A DNA stretch of 64,000 nt from JAMXLO01 sp963776505 (lineage in GTDB: Bacteria; Pseudomonadota; Alphaproteobacteria; Acetobacterales; Acetobacteraceae), in contig CAVZNH010000015.1 in assembly GCA_963776505.1 (NCBI GenBank), forward strand, positions 1-64,000, read 5' to 3'. The translations under genes and the position numbers were made by a program. Position 1 is the first letter of the stretch; the number at the start of each line of letters is the position of its first letter. The notes under the pieces were generated by a model. The model was given only the letters and a program-made list of their open reading frames with translations. It had not been told where the DNA came from and searched no databases. Below are positions 50,723 through 61,730 of this stretch, piece after piece.

Positions 50723-51391
50723 ATGGCCGACTTCCACCCCCGGGTGGAGGACCTGCCGGCCGAGTTCCCGGTGTTCCCGCTGCCGGGCGCGCTGCTGCTG
50801 CCGCGCGGCAAGCTGCCGCTGCACATCTTCGAGCCGCGCTACTGGCGATGACCGAGGACTCGCTCGGCCACGGGCCGCATGTTCGGCATGATCCAGCCGG
50901 ACCCCACCGCAGCCGAAACCGGCGAACGGCCCCGCGCTGTTCCGCATCGGCTGCCTGGGGCGACTGTCGTCGTTCAGCGAGACCGACGACGGGCACTATC
51001 TGATCACGCTGACCGGCCTGATCCGCTTCGCGCATCGCCGCCGAGATCGACATGCGCCGCGGCTATCGTCGCGTGCGTGGCGACTTCGCCGCCTACCTGG
51101 CCGATCTGGACCTGGAGCCGCGGCCGATCGGTGTATCGACGCGAGACATTGCTGGCGGCGCTGCGCGGCTACTTCGCCCACCGCGGCTTCGACGCCAACT
51201 GGGACGCGATCAAGCGCCTGCCGGACGACATGCTGGTGGTGACGCTGGCCATGGTCTGCCCGTTCGAGCCGGCGGAGAAGCAGGCGCTGCTGGAGGCGCC
51301 GACCGACGCCGAGCGGGCCGCGGCATTGCTGGCGCTGCTGCAGATGGGCGCGCTGTCGCCGGACACGCCGGGTGGGCGCAGCGTCAGCTGA
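50723..51391 (+). CDS. Lon N-terminal-domain (LON substrate-binding) protein (several frameshifts)
   Basis: Starts one base after the cnoX stop with MADFHPRVEDLPAEFPVFPLPGALLLPRG and LPLHIFEPRY, a hallmark of the Lon N-terminal domain. The remaining pieces (AMTEDSLGHG, MFGMIQPDPTA, FRIGCLGRLSSFSETDDGHYLITLTGLIRF, RETLLAALRGYFAHRGFDANWDAIKRLPDDMLVVTLAMVCPFEPAEKQALLEAP) lie in different frames separated by at least five single-base changes. Net length is divisible by three (222 residues). There is no ATPase or protease domain; such standalone proteins are common in alphaproteobacteria, and their role is not established. Confidence 0.85.
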
Positions 51392-51406
51392 ACGGAGGAT
51401 CGCGTC

Positions 51407-51610
51407 ATGGATGAACCGGCCGAGACCAGGCGTCAGGCGCCCATCGATCCGCGGCTGCTGGAGATTCTGGTCTGTCCGCTGACCAAGGGCCCGCTGGAAT
51501 ACGACCGCGAGGCCAGCGAACTGATCAGCCGCAAGGCGGGCCTCGCCTATCCGGTCCGCGACGGCATCCCGATCATGCTGCCCGAGGAGGCGCGCAAGCT
51601 GGAGGAGTGA
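51407..51610 (+). CDS. Trm112-family protein
   Basis: This 67-residue protein contains DPRLLEILVCPLTKGPLEYDREASELISRKAGLAYPVRDGIPIMLPEEAR, the Trm112/UPF0434 pattern. Only the first Cys of the CxxC zinc knuckle is present (CPLTKG), which is common in bacterial members. In eukaryotes Trm112 activates methyltransferases; the bacterial role is unclear. It has a ggagga ribosome-binding site, and its stop overlaps the next start (TGATG). Confidence 0.9.
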   Translation: MDEPAETRRQAPIDPRLLEILVCPLTKGPLEYDREASELISRKAGLAYPVRDGIPIMLPEEARKLEE

Positions 51611-51967
51611 TGGCCGTCGCCACCGAGATCCGGCTGAACAAGGCGGAGCGTGTGCTGCACGTCGCGTTCGACGACGGACGCGGTTCGCGCTGCCGGCGGA
51701 ATATCTGCGCGTGGAGAGCCCGAGCGCCGAGGTGCAGGGGCATGGGCCGGACCAGAAGCAGATCGTTGCCGGGCAAGCGGCATGTCGGGATCATCGGCAT
51801 CGAGCCGGTCGGCAATTACGCGGTCCGGCTGATGTTCGACGACCTGCACGACACCGGGATCTACTCGTGGGACTACCTGCACGAGCTGGGGCGCGAACAG
51901 GAGCGGCGCTGGGCAGGCGTACCTGGCGGCGCTGGAGGTGCGCGGGCTGAGACGGGAACCCGGTTAG
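51610..51967 (+). CDS. DUF971 protein (gamma-butyrobetaine hydroxylase-like N-terminal domain; frameshifted)
   Basis: Pieces read ATEIRLNKAERVLHVAFDDG, FALPAEYLRVESPSAEVQGHGPDQKQIV, KRHVGIIGIEPVGNYAVRLMFDDLHDTGIYSWDYLHELG and AAYLAALEVRGLRREPG, matching the DUF971 domain. Breaks occur near 51675, 51768 and 51910. The net length implies one extra base (118 residues after correction). These small proteins are linked to iron-sulfur or molybdenum cofactor metabolism by neighbourhood. The stop overlaps, tail to tail, the stop of the L,D-transpeptidase gene. Confidence 0.82.
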
Positions 51968-52455
51968 GTCAGCACCAGTACGTCGTCTATGCCCGCGGCC
52001 AGCACCTGCCGCAGGTCGCCCATGGCCAATGCGATACATCCCTCGGTCGGTGCGTAATCAGGCCGCGCGACGTGAAGGAAGATCGCCGAACCTCTCCCCC
52101 GCTGCACCGGCGCGTCATTCCAGCCCAGCACGGCGATCACGTCGTACACGCCATCCTGACGCCAGAGCTCCTCGTAGTGGCCGTCGTGCGGCAGCCGGAT
52201 CATCCGGTTGTAATCGGCCTCCCTTGGATCGTCGCACCAGCCGTCGGTAGGCGCAGTCGGCTCCACCGGGACGGCACAGTCCGGCGCCCTCACCCGGTCC
52301 GCGCGATACAGCACGCGGCGCAGCGGCAGCAGTCCGGCCGGGGTCGCCCCGTCGCCCTCCTGCTTGTCGCGCCGCACGCCGCCTCGCCCGAGTGCTGTCC
52401 GGAACACAAGGCCCCGCAGCACCAGCCGTCCATCGGGATGCACCAGCGCCTGCAT
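51964..52455 (-). CDS. L,D-transpeptidase (YkuD-like) family protein
   Basis: This 163-residue protein reads MQALVHPDGRLVLRGLVFRTALGRGGVRRDKQEGDGATPAGLLPLRRVLYR and ends with the catalytic segment HVARPDYAPTEGCIALAMGDLRQVL. The Cys of the usual SHGC motif is present as TEGC, with an upstream His. Enzymes with this fold crosslink peptidoglycan or attach proteins to it. No signal peptide is visible, as in the alphaproteobacterial cytosolic-looking subgroup. It lies six bases downstream of ribA. Confidence 0.85.
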   Translation of the reverse strand: MQALVHPDGRLVLRGLVFRTALGRGGVRRDKQEGDGATPAGLLPLRRVLYRADRVRAPDCAVPVEPTAPTDGWCDDPREADYNRMIRLPHDGHYEELWRQDGVYDVIAVLGWNDAPVQRGRGSAIFLHVARPDYAPTEGCIALAMGDLRQVLAAGIDDVLVLT

Positions 52456-52461
52456 GCCGGC

Positions 52462-53586
52462 TCAGTCCAGCAGGTGACCGAAGCGCTCCGCCTTGGTGGC
52501 GAGGTAGTGGTCGTTCACGCCATTCGGCGCATAGGCGTGCGCCTCGCGGCCGATCACGTCCACGCCGCACGCCGCCAGCGCGGCCAGCTTGTCGGGATTG
52601 TTGGTCAGGAGCCGGATGCGATGAACGCCGAGTGCCTCCAGCATCGTGGCCGCAATCAGGAAGTTGCGTTCGTCGGCTCCCCATCCGAGCGCCCGATTCG
52701 CGTCCAGCGTGTCGAGCCCCCGGTCCTGCAGTGTGTAGGCTCGCAGCTTGTTGACCAGCCCGATGTTGCGGCCCTCCTGGGCGAGATAGAGCAGAACACC
52801 CGCCCCCTCCTCGGCCATTCGGGCGATCGCCCCACGAAGCTGGGTGCCGCAGTCGCAACGCAGGCTGCCCAACAGGTCGCCGGTGAAACACTCGGAGTGG
52901 ATGCGCACCAGCGGTGCGTCGACCGTCTCCGGATGGCCCACGACGATGGCCAGATGCTCGATCGCCGATCCCTCCGTGCGGAACGCGATGACCTGGGAAT
53001 CTTCGGCATTCTCCAGGGGCACGCGCGCCGCGGCGATCTGGCGCAACCCGGCCGCGGCGGCCGTCGGGTAGGCGAGCAGATCGGTGGCCGGAACGCTGAG
53101 CAGGCCCAGCCTTTCGGCATCAGCCGCGACATCCGGACGAACCGGCGCAGCCAGCACGGCCGGCAGCAGGCGGCCGAGTTTGGCGAGGATCAGCGCCGCC
53201 TGGGCCAGTTCGGGCACCGGTGCGGGCTCTGGCTGGGCGGGCAGCACTTCCTCGATCGTGGGATCCGCCAAGCCGCGCAGCGGCCCCGGCGCCAGCAGCT
53301 CGCTGCCGATATGGAGCGCGACGACCGGCGAGCCCGGCTCGACCGCCCGGTGAAGCACGGCCGCTGCCCGCATCGGCGCCAGCAACAGCACCGGCGGATC
53401 GGCCGCGAGCATCGCCAGCTCGGCCAGACCGCGTGGTCCCGCCGTCTCGGCCGCGAGCAGCAACAGCGGCGCCTCGCCGGTCAGCAGCACGGGCGTCCCC
53501 CGGCGCAGGTCCGCCGCCGCGCGATGCACCGTCCGGAGTCGCAGCACCTCCGGGTCAGGCGTGGCGCCCGTTACACGTTCGTTCAT
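52462..53586 (-). CDS. ribA: GTP cyclohydrolase II, RibA
   Basis: This 374-residue enzyme has zinc ligands HSECFTGDLLGSLRCDCG (three Cys, about residues 220-240), AQEGRNIGLVNKLRAYTLQDRGLDT (catalytic region) and NNPDKLAALAACGVDV at the end. It opens the imidazole ring of GTP in the first step of riboflavin synthesis. The N-terminal 190 residues (LLTGEAPLLLLAAETAGPRGLAELAML ...) correspond to a degenerate extra domain in place of RibB, common in alphaproteobacteria. MNERVTGATPDPEVL was used as the start; an earlier ATG adds 11 residues. Confidence 0.93.
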   Translation of the reverse strand: MNERVTGATPDPEVLRLRTVHRAAADLRRGTPVLLTGEAPLLLLAAETAGPRGLAELAMLAADPPVLLLAPMRAAAVLHRAVEPGSPVVALHIGSELLAPGPLRGLADPTIEEVLPAQPEPAPVPELAQAALILAKLGRLLPAVLAAPVRPDVAADAERLGLLSVPATDLLAYPTAAAAGLRQIAAARVPLENAEDSQVIAFRTEGSAIEHLAIVVGHPETVDAPLVRIHSECFTGDLLGSLRCDCGTQLRGAIARMAEEGAGVLLYLAQEGRNIGLVNKLRAYTLQDRGLDTLDANRALGWGADERNFLIAATMLEALGVHRIRLLTNNPDKLAALAACGVDVIGREAHAYAPNGVNDHYLATKAERFGHLLD

Positions 53587-53941
53587 CGAAATTTGATCGC
53601 AGCGGAGGGCATGTGTCATAAGATCACACGAACCGGAAACAATAACGGCAAAATTTCGTCATGATTAACGCCAAACCTGCCCTCGCACCGACAGGCGGAG
53701 CCACAATCCGCCACGTGACGCCGCCAAGACGACTATATGGCGGGGCGAATGGAATGTCTCGGCCACGCCCACAGAAATGTGAGCAGCTTGCGACGGCCCA
53801 ATTCGCGATGGCAGGATGAAGCGGGTTTTGGCCTTGTCGGCAATGGCGCGCCATGACTACATCGGGCCATGGTTGCGCGAATGTTATCGTGCGGGTTGGG
53901 ATGGCGCGTCGGCGCCCGGCAAGAATGAGAGGTGAACGGAT

Positions 53942-54663
53942 ATGTCGGCAGAGCGGCCCATTTTGATCGTGGATGACGACGAGGTATTGCGCGAGACCCT
54001 GGCGGATCAACTTGCGGTCGATGGAGAGTTCACCTCCGTCGCCGCCGCCACGCTGGGCGAGGCCGAGGAGAAGCTCGGCGCCAAGGACGCCCGGTTCGAC
54101 GCGGTCATCCTCGATGTCAGGCTGCCGGACGGCGATGGGCGCGATCTCTGCAACAAGCTGCGCCGGCAGGGGCAGAAGATGCCGATCATCATGCTGACCG
54201 GGTCGGACGCCGAAACCGACGTCGTGCGCGGCCTCGATTCCGGCGCCAACGACTACATCGCCAAGCCGTTCCGGCTGAACGAGCTGCTGGCGCGGCTGCG
54301 GGCGCAGCTCCGCATCTTCGAGAACAGCGAGGATGCGGTGTTCACCATCGGCCCCTACACGTTCCGCCCGTCGGCCAAGCTGCTGCAGGAGCCGGCGAAG
54401 AACCGCCGCATCCGCCTGACCGAGAAGGAGGCGGCGATCCTGAAGTTCCTCTATCGCGCCGGGACGCGCCCGGTGGCGCGGCAGGTGCTGCTGAACGAGG
54501 TCTGGGGCTACAACGCCGCGGTCACGACGCACACGCTGGAGACCCACATCTATCGGCTGCGGCAGAAGATCGAGCCGGATCCGGCGAACGCACGCCTGCT
54601 GGTCACCGAGGGCGGCGGCTATCGGCTGGACCCCGAGGGCGTGCCGATCTCGGTCGTCGCCGC

Positions 54664-54667
<4 letters not shown>
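53942..54667 (+). CDS. OmpR/PhoB-family response regulator
   Basis: This 241-residue protein has a receiver domain with the acidic pair VDDDE, phosphorylatable Asp in VILDVRLPDGDG, Thr in MLTGSD and Lys in IAKPFR. The C-terminal winged-helix DNA-binding domain contains RLTEKEAAILKFLYRA and HTLETHIYRLRQKIEPDP ... EGGGYRLDPEG. A gagaggtgaac ribosome-binding site precedes ATG. No histidine kinase gene adjoins it. Its stop overlaps the stop of the convergent uracil-DNA glycosylase gene. Confidence 0.93.
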
Positions 54668-55959
<1,292 letters not shown>

Positions 55960-56021
55960 TGGCCGAGCAAACCCTATCCTGTCCGGCTTTCCAACCCCGG
56001 GCGGCACGGTATGCTCGCGGT

Positions 56022-57792
56022 ATGACTTACGATCCGGAAACCTTCGTCGCCATTGGCGCCGCCGCCTCGCCCGCATTCTCACGTGATGGACAAACGCTGT
56101 TCCATCTGCGTGGTTCTGGGCTGCCGCAGATATGGGCGCTCGACCTCGCCACTGGCGCGGACCGGCAGCTCACCTTCCACGACGAGAAGGTCGCGCTGCT
56201 GCGGCGTTCGCCGGTCGACGACCGGCTGATCTATGGCATCGACCGCGGCGGCGACGAACGCCAGCAACTGCTGCTGATCGATCCGAACGATGCAACGCCC
56301 GAGCCGCGCGAGCTGACCGCCAATCCCGCGGTGATCCATGACTTCGGCGGATGGTCGCCGGACGGTGCCCGCATCGCCTATACCGCGAACGAACGCGACG
56401 AGGCGCATTTCGACGTTTACGTGCAGGATGTCGCGAGCGGCGTTCGGCAGCGCGTTTACGACGGCGTCAACCAGGTCAGCGTGTCCGGCTTCCGTTCCGA
56501 CGGAACCGTGCTTGCGCTGCTGTTCGATCGCGGCTTCGGCGACGTGTCGCTGGTGCTGCTCGATGTCGCGTCGGGCGATGCACAGGCATTCGGCTCGCCG
56601 AGCAACTTCCAGAGCGTGCGCTGGGCGAGCGATGGTCGCACGCTGCTGGCGCTGACCGATCTCGGTGGCAGCGAGTTCCTGCGGCTGTGCCGGCTGGATC
56701 CGGAAACCGGCGAGGTATCGGTCGTCTATGATGCCGGTGGGCGCGACGTGGAGGCATGGTCCCTCGCGCCGGATGCGCGAACGCTGGCCACGGTCGAGAA
56801 CAGTGGCGGCTTTGCTGTACTGCGTGTCGGTGCGATGGACGACGAGAGGCCGGTGGTAACAGGCCTGCCGTCCGGCGTCGTCAACGATCTGGCGTGGTCG
56901 CCCGACGGCACCACGCTGGCCTTCAGTGTGGCCGCGCCGACGCGAACCGCCGTCGCTCTGGCTGTGGCGCGATGGTGTTGCGCGCGTGGTATGGCAGCCT
57001 GAGCCGCATCCAGCCGGCTTCGTCGATCTCGAGCCGGTGGCGTGGGAGAGCTTCGACGGCACACGTATTCCCGGCTGGTTTGCATTGCCGCGCGGTCCTC
57101 GGCCGGCCGGTGGTTATCCCGCAATCATGTGGGTGCATGGTGGGCCGGTGGGCCAGGCACGGGCGAACTTCCGCCCCGATATCCAGATGTTGCTTGCGCA
57201 GGGGTTCGCCGTTCTGCTGCCGAATGTGCGCGGCAGTTCCGGCTATGGGCGCTCCTACACCGAAAGCGACGATGTGGAGCGGCGGCTCGACAGCGTGACC
57301 GATCTCGCGCACGGCAGGCATTGGCTTGCCGAGCATCCGGCGATCGACGGCGAACGCATCGGAATCATGGGGCAGTCGTATGGCGGCTTCATGGTGATGT
57401 CGGCGATCACCGAGCATCCAGAGTTGTGGCGCGCCGCGGTGAACTACTATGGCATCGCCGACTTCGTGACGCTGCTTGCCGGTACCGGGGCCTGGCGCCG
57501 CAATCACCGCGCCTCGGAGTATGGCGATCCCGAGCGCGACGCGCAGTTGTTTGCGCGCATATCGCCGATCCATCGGGTCGATCGCATCCGGGCGCCGGTG
57601 CTGATCGCGCATGGCACGCGCGATCCTCGCGTGCCGATCGGTGAGAGCGAGCAGTTCGTCAGGGCGCTGCAGGAGCGGCAGAAGAAGGTTGCGTACGAAA
57701 CTTTCGACTACGCCGGCCATGGCTTCATCCGCCCGGACGATCGGCGCCGCATCTACCGCGCGGTCGCCGAGTTCTTCGCCGCGCATCTGTGA
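56022..57792 (+). CDS. S9-family prolyl oligopeptidase-like peptidase (frameshift near 56950)
   Basis: The N-terminal beta-propeller (repeats such as GGWSPDGARIAYTAN and DLAWSPDGTTLAFSV) lies in the first frame. After VAAP the frame shifts; removing one base gives REPPSLWLWRDG and continues with the alpha/beta-hydrolase domain. Catalytic residues are Ser in GIMGQSYGGFMV (about 451), Asp in AHGTRDPRVPIGES (about 531) and His in YAGHGFIRPDD (about 565). Corrected length is 589 residues. It probably cleaves short peptides after proline or similar residues. No clear signal peptide is seen. Confidence 0.9.
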
Positions 57793-57814
57793 ACGTTCAC
57801 CTCGCCCACAGAGT

Positions 57815-57913
57815 GGGAGAGGTCGCCGCGCGAAGCGCGGCGGGTGAGGGCGGGATGATGGCAGCACCCTCACCCGGCGCTCCGCGCCGACCTCTCCCGC
57901 GCAGCGGGAGAGG
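57815..57913. repeat. Long imperfect palindrome (intergenic hairpin repeat)
   Basis: An imperfect inverted repeat pairs 57815..57850 (gggagaggtcgccgcg...gggtgaggg) with 57867..57898 (ccctcacccggcgc...cctctccc). A second, perfect 10-bp stem follows directly: cctctcccgc, gca, gcgggagagg (57891..57913). It lies between the peptidase and glutamyltransferase genes. It looks like a dispersed intergenic palindromic unit and may fold in mRNA; as a terminator it lacks a T run. Confidence 0.65.
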
Positions 57914-57941
57914 TGTTCTATTCCTCCCTGGAGCCAACGAG

Positions 57942-59561
57942 ATGTACCTTCCTGCTCGCAACCACCGCGCACTGATTATGGGCCGCAATGGCGCGGTCGG
58001 TGCCAATCATCCGCTGGCTGCACAGGCCGGCCTCGATGCGCTGCGTGCCGGCGGCAATGCGGTGGATGCGTCGGTCGCGATATCGCTCACGCTTGGCGTG
58101 GTCGAGCCTGGCATGTCGGGCCTCGGCGGCGACGGGTTCTATCAGGTCTACACGGCGCATGACGCAACATCGCGCTGCTACAACGCGACCGGCGGCGCAC
58201 CGCTTGCCGCCACGCCCGAGCGCTTCCGCGCGGGCGGCATCGCGGTGCGAGGGCCGCTCAGCGTGTCCACGCCCGGGCTGCTCGCCGGGGTTGGCGCGAT
58301 GCATGCCGCGCACGGAAGGTTGCCGTGGCGCCAGCTGTGCGGCCCCGCGATCGAGCATGCGCGCGATGGCTTCGCCGTCACCCATCACTACCGGCACTTC
58401 GCCGGCGACGTGCGATCGGTGCTCGCCGCCGACGCGCGGTCGCGCGCAGTGTTCCTGGGCAATCTCGACGTCGGCGTGCCGCCGCTTGCCGCGCTGATCC
58501 GACAGCCCGATCTGGCGCGCACGCTGGAGGAGATCGCGCAGGACGGCGCCGAGACGTTCTATCGCGGCAGACTGGCGAAGCGCCTCGCCGCGGGCATGCG
58601 CGAGGCCGGCGTGCTGGTGGATGAGCGCGACCTGGAGGCGTTCCAGCCGCAGGTGCAGGACCCGATCGCCATCGCGTATCGCGGCTTCCGCGTGACCCAG
58701 ACGCCGCCGAATTCCACCGGCTTCACCATGCTGCAGATGCTGAAGATCGTCGAGCGCTTCGACTTTTCCGCCCTTGATCCGGTGCGGCGCATCCATGTGC
58801 TGGTGGAGGCGAAGAAGCTCGCGTTCCTGGATCGCGAGCGCTACGGGACCGATCCGCGCTTTGGCGACGTGCCGCTGGATCGGCTGCTTTCGGACGCCTA
58901 CGCCGATGAATGCGCGGCGTCGATCGACATGGCGCGTGCGAGTGACGCCGCGCTGGCGGAGCCCGAGGCGGCGGTCGGCGACACGACGTATTTCTGCGTG
59001 GTCGATGCAGAGGGCAATGCGGTGTCCGGCATCCAGAGCCTGAACTCCGGCTTCGGTTCGGGCGTGACCGCCGGCGACACCGGCATCCTGCTGAACAACC
59101 GCATGGCCTACTGGCATCTGGCACCGGGCCACGCCAACCGGCTGGCGCCGGGCAAGCGCGTGCGGCACACGATGAATGCGCCGATGGTGTTCAGGGACGG
59201 CAGGCTCTGGGCGGTCGAGGGCACGCCTGGCGCGGACAACCAGGTGCAGGTCAACCTGCAGGTGCTGACCGCGATGATGGACCTGGGCGCCGATCCGCAG
59301 ACGGCGCTGGAGGCGCCGCGGTGGACCTCGATCCAGCAGGGACAGGGGGCCAACTGGCCGCATGAGGGCGACGGCCGGCTGACGATCGAGCCGGGGTTCG
59401 GTGAGGACGTGCTGGCCGGACTGGAGAGGCTCGGGCACCGGCTGAACCGGGTCGGGTCGCTGGAAGCGCCGTGCAGCGTGCAGGCGATCCGGATTGCCGA
59501 GAATGGCGTCCGGATGGCGGGCTCGGACCCGCGCCGCGACGGATGGGCGGGGGCGTACTGA
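57942..59561 (+). CDS. ggt: Gamma-glutamyltransferase family protein
   Basis: This 539-residue Ntn-hydrolase proenzyme has ANHPLAAQAGLDALRAGGNAVDASVAISLTLGVVEPGMSGLGGDGF at the N-terminus. The autoprocessing/nucleophile Thr lies in VGDTTYFCVVDAEGNAVS (about residue 348), and LNSGFGSGV, LNNRM and GTPGADNQVQ follow. It should cleave gamma-glutamyl bonds of glutathione or related amides after self-cleavage into two subunits. No signal peptide is seen at the chosen start MYLPARNHRALI, so it may be cytosolic. Confidence 0.93.
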   Translation: MYLPARNHRALIMGRNGAVGANHPLAAQAGLDALRAGGNAVDASVAISLTLGVVEPGMSGLGGDGFYQVYTAHDATSRCYNATGGAPLAATPERFRAGGIAVRGPLSVSTPGLLAGVGAMHAAHGRLPWRQLCGPAIEHARDGFAVTHHYRHFAGDVRSVLAADARSRAVFLGNLDVGVPPLAALIRQPDLARTLEEIAQDGAETFYRGRLAKRLAAGMREAGVLVDERDLEAFQPQVQDPIAIAYRGFRVTQTPPNSTGFTMLQMLKIVERFDFSALDPVRRIHVLVEAKKLAFLDRERYGTDPRFGDVPLDRLLSDAYADECAASIDMARASDAALAEPEAAVGDTTYFCVVDAEGNAVSGIQSLNSGFGSGVTAGDTGILLNNRMAYWHLAPGHANRLAPGKRVRHTMNAPMVFRDGRLWAVEGTPGADNQVQVNLQVLTAMMDLGADPQTALEAPRWTSIQQGQGANWPHEGDGRLTIEPGFGEDVLAGLERLGHRLNRVGSLEAPCSVQAIRIAENGVRMAGSDPRRDGWAGAY

Positions 59562-59618
59562 CCCACTCTCGTATGCGGTTTTGGAATTCTGCCTGGTTCG
59601 CTTCTGGTCCTTGCCAAC

Positions 59619-60503
59619 ATGTTCTGGGCCGGCAACATCGTGCTTGGGCGCGGCGTCGTCGGCATGGTGCCGCCGATCGCGCTTGCCTACTGGCGGTGGA
59701 CCGGCGCGTTCCTGGTCGCGATTGGGTTCGCCTGGCCTTACCTGAAGCAGGACGCGCCCGTGCTGCTGCGGCACTGGCGCATGATGCTGCTGCTGTCGGC
59801 CACCGGCATCGCGACCTACAACACCATGTCATACATCGGCCTCACCGATACCACGGCGCTGAATGTGCTGCTGCTGCAGTCGGCCGGGCCGCTGGTCATC
59901 ATCGTCTGGGCCCTCGTGCTGTTCGGCGAGCGGCCGACGCTTTGGCAATCGGCCGGGGTGATGCTGTCGCTGGCCGGGGTCGCGGTCATCGCCGGGCACG
60001 GCTCGCTGGAGACGCTGCTGCACCTGCAGGTCAACCGCGGCGATGTCTGGATCGTGGCCGCGATGGTGATCTACGGCGTCTATGCCGCGGTGTTCCGAGT
60101 GCGTCCCGCGGCGCATCCGCTGAGCTTCCTGGTCGCCACGATGGGCATCGGGTCGATGATGATCCTGCCGTTCTACCTGTGGGAGGCCGCCGAGGGTGGG
60201 CGCATCGAGGGCGGGCTGCCGGCCTGGCTCACCCTGGCCTACATCGCGGTGTTCCCGTCGTTCGTCGCTTACCTGTTCTTCAATCGGGGCATCGAGCTGA
60301 TCGGCGCGGCGCGCGCCAGCCAGTCCTGGCACCTGATGCCGGTGTTCGGCAGCATCCTCGCGGTGCTGTTCCTGGGCGAGACGTTCTACCTGTACCACGC
60401 GGTCGGCATCGCGCTGATCGCCGCGGGAATCCTGCTGGCATCCGTCAGGGGCGCCTCCGGCGAGTCTCGCCAGCGTCTCATTGCCCTTTTGGTGAGACGA
60501 TGA
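59619..60503 (+). CDS. EamA/DMT-family transporter
   Basis: This protein of about 294 residues has nine to ten membrane spans. The two EamA repeats are visible: FWAGNIVLGRG ... AYWRWTGAFL, NVLLLQSAGPLVIIVWALVLFGERPTLWQSAGVMLSLAGV, and in the second half SFVAYLFFNRGIELIGAARASQSWHLMPVFGSILAVLFLGETFYLYHAVGIALIAAGILLA. Substrates of the family are metabolites or amino acids, often exported. The first span seems to begin before ATG 59619 (LLVLAN in frame upstream), so the real start may be upstream or lost to an indel. Confidence 0.88.
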   Translation: MFWAGNIVLGRGVVGMVPPIALAYWRWTGAFLVAIGFAWPYLKQDAPVLLRHWRMMLLLSATGIATYNTMSYIGLTDTTALNVLLLQSAGPLVIIVWALVLFGERPTLWQSAGVMLSLAGVAVIAGHGSLETLLHLQVNRGDVWIVAAMVIYGVYAAVFRVRPAAHPLSFLVATMGIGSMMILPFYLWEAAEGGRIEGGLPAWLTLAYIAVFPSFVAYLFFNRGIELIGAARASQSWHLMPVFGSILAVLFLGETFYLYHAVGIALIAAGILLASVRGASGESRQRLIALLVRR

Positions 60504-60615
60504 CGCGGTGCATGAGATCGGAGATGGAGGCATGACGGCCCCTCGCCCCGGCCCCTCCCGCGAGGGGAGGGGGAGAAGGCGCCCGGGGGTTTGGTCACGG
60601 ACGTGGTGGTGACCC

Positions 60616-61131
60616 TCAGTGCATGGTGGGCGGGATTTCGATCACGCGAAGGTCTAGCGCCCGGATGCGGGCGGCGCGCTGCCGCCTGGCCTCGGCTTCG
60701 CGGTCGGTGACAAGGTTTGCGGCGGCGGGACGCGGCGCTTCCTGTGGGACCGCCGGCTGTCTCGCCGGTTGCGGGATTGGGCGCATCGCCTGGATGTCCA
60801 GGAGGGTGCGCCTGGACTGATCCGCACCGCGCATCAGTTTCGTGGCCTGGGCGCGGTGGCGGAGGATGGCGCGGACATCCATGCCAGGCTCGGAGGAGAG
60901 GCGGAGGCATTCCATCGCGTGGGCGTCGTGCAAGACGGCCTGCACCGCCAGCATGGCTTGCGCGGCATCCATCGGCCTCATGGCGGCGACCGTGGCAATG
61001 GCGAGTGAGTCACGGGCGGCGCGCCTCTCCGGGGTGTCGGGTTCCGGCGCGGGCAAGGCGGAGCGGAGGGATCCGAGCGTGTGGGATGCGACTGCGGGGG
61101 AAAGGGTGGGGAGGAGTTCTTCGATGCGCAT
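60616..61131 (-). CDS. Hypothetical protein
   Basis: This 171-residue protein starts MRIEELLPTLSPAVASHTLGSLRSALP, continues through helix-rich segments (MRPMDAAQAMLAVQAVLHDAHAMECLRLSS, VRAILRHRAQATKLMRGADQ) and has a basic Pro/Ala tail ending DREAEARRQRAARIRALDLRVIEIPPTMH. The helical part looks folded and the tail disordered. I recognise no domain. It has its own start and no close co-directional neighbour. Confidence 0.7.
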   Translation of the reverse strand: MRIEELLPTLSPAVASHTLGSLRSALPAPEPDTPERRAARDSLAIATVAAMRPMDAAQAMLAVQAVLHDAHAMECLRLSSEPGMDVRAILRHRAQATKLMRGADQSRRTLLDIQAMRPIPQPARQPAVPQEAPRPAAANLVTDREAEARRQRAARIRALDLRVIEIPPTMH

Positions 61132-61730
61132 GGAGTGCCTCGGGCCGTGACATGAGGCTGGTGACATGGGAGTTACCATGGATGACGTCAATGATAGTTT
61201 TCCTATCTAAGGCGGGGCACTGGTATTGGCGGCGGGACAGTTGTGCTTTCTGGCGCCATCCGCCGACGGCCGCGGCGCCGGAGCGGATTGGGTCGGAGGG
61301 CGTTCGGCGCTGGTGGGCGATTCCGCGAAAATTCAGCGCGGAGAACAGCGGAGGACCGCGAAGGGCCGCGGAGACGCATGCGAACCGCGTGCGCCGCGGT
61401 TTGTGCCTTGATGAGGTTGGGTCTGGCGGACCGCACACCACGTTGGCTCTGCGCGAGGAGGGCGGAGTGAGCAACCGCTACGACGGCGTCATCCTGTGTG
61501 ACCCGAGCGCAAACAGAATTGGCACACCGGAGGCTGATCAGCGGTTCAGCTGCGGACCGGGGTTCGAGAAGCCCCCTCGTCGGTGCGGCGATAGGAAGCG
61601 CAATTATGGTCGGCAATCCGAGCCGGATGGCTCTGCTGTCCCAACGAGGCGCAGCGCCGCCATTGTGCCGTGCAGGGCCGCAAAAAGCTGGGTCAAGGGA
61701 CCCCGATCGGCGCGACACAGCAGCAGGCGA
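61132..61730. other. Intergenic region, no gene supported
   Basis: About 600 bases. It includes a purine-rich cggagaacagcggaggacc-like stretch with repeated cgcgg/gcgga motifs (about 61320-61380), which looks like low-complexity intergenic repeat sequence. Frames on both strands are open, as expected at high GC, but none is recognisable. Confidence 0.5.

Noticed and set aside
51607..53664. 685-codon plus-strand open frame
   Set aside because: Only its first 100 codons contain part of the DUF971 protein. The rest is antisense to the L,D-transpeptidase and ribA genes.
57918..59774. 618-codon open frame antisense to the gamma-glutamyltransferase gene
   Set aside because: The plus strand encodes an unmistakable glutamyltransferase. 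The antisense frame is rich in Arg, His and Pro and has no domain, as expected from codon bias at high GC.
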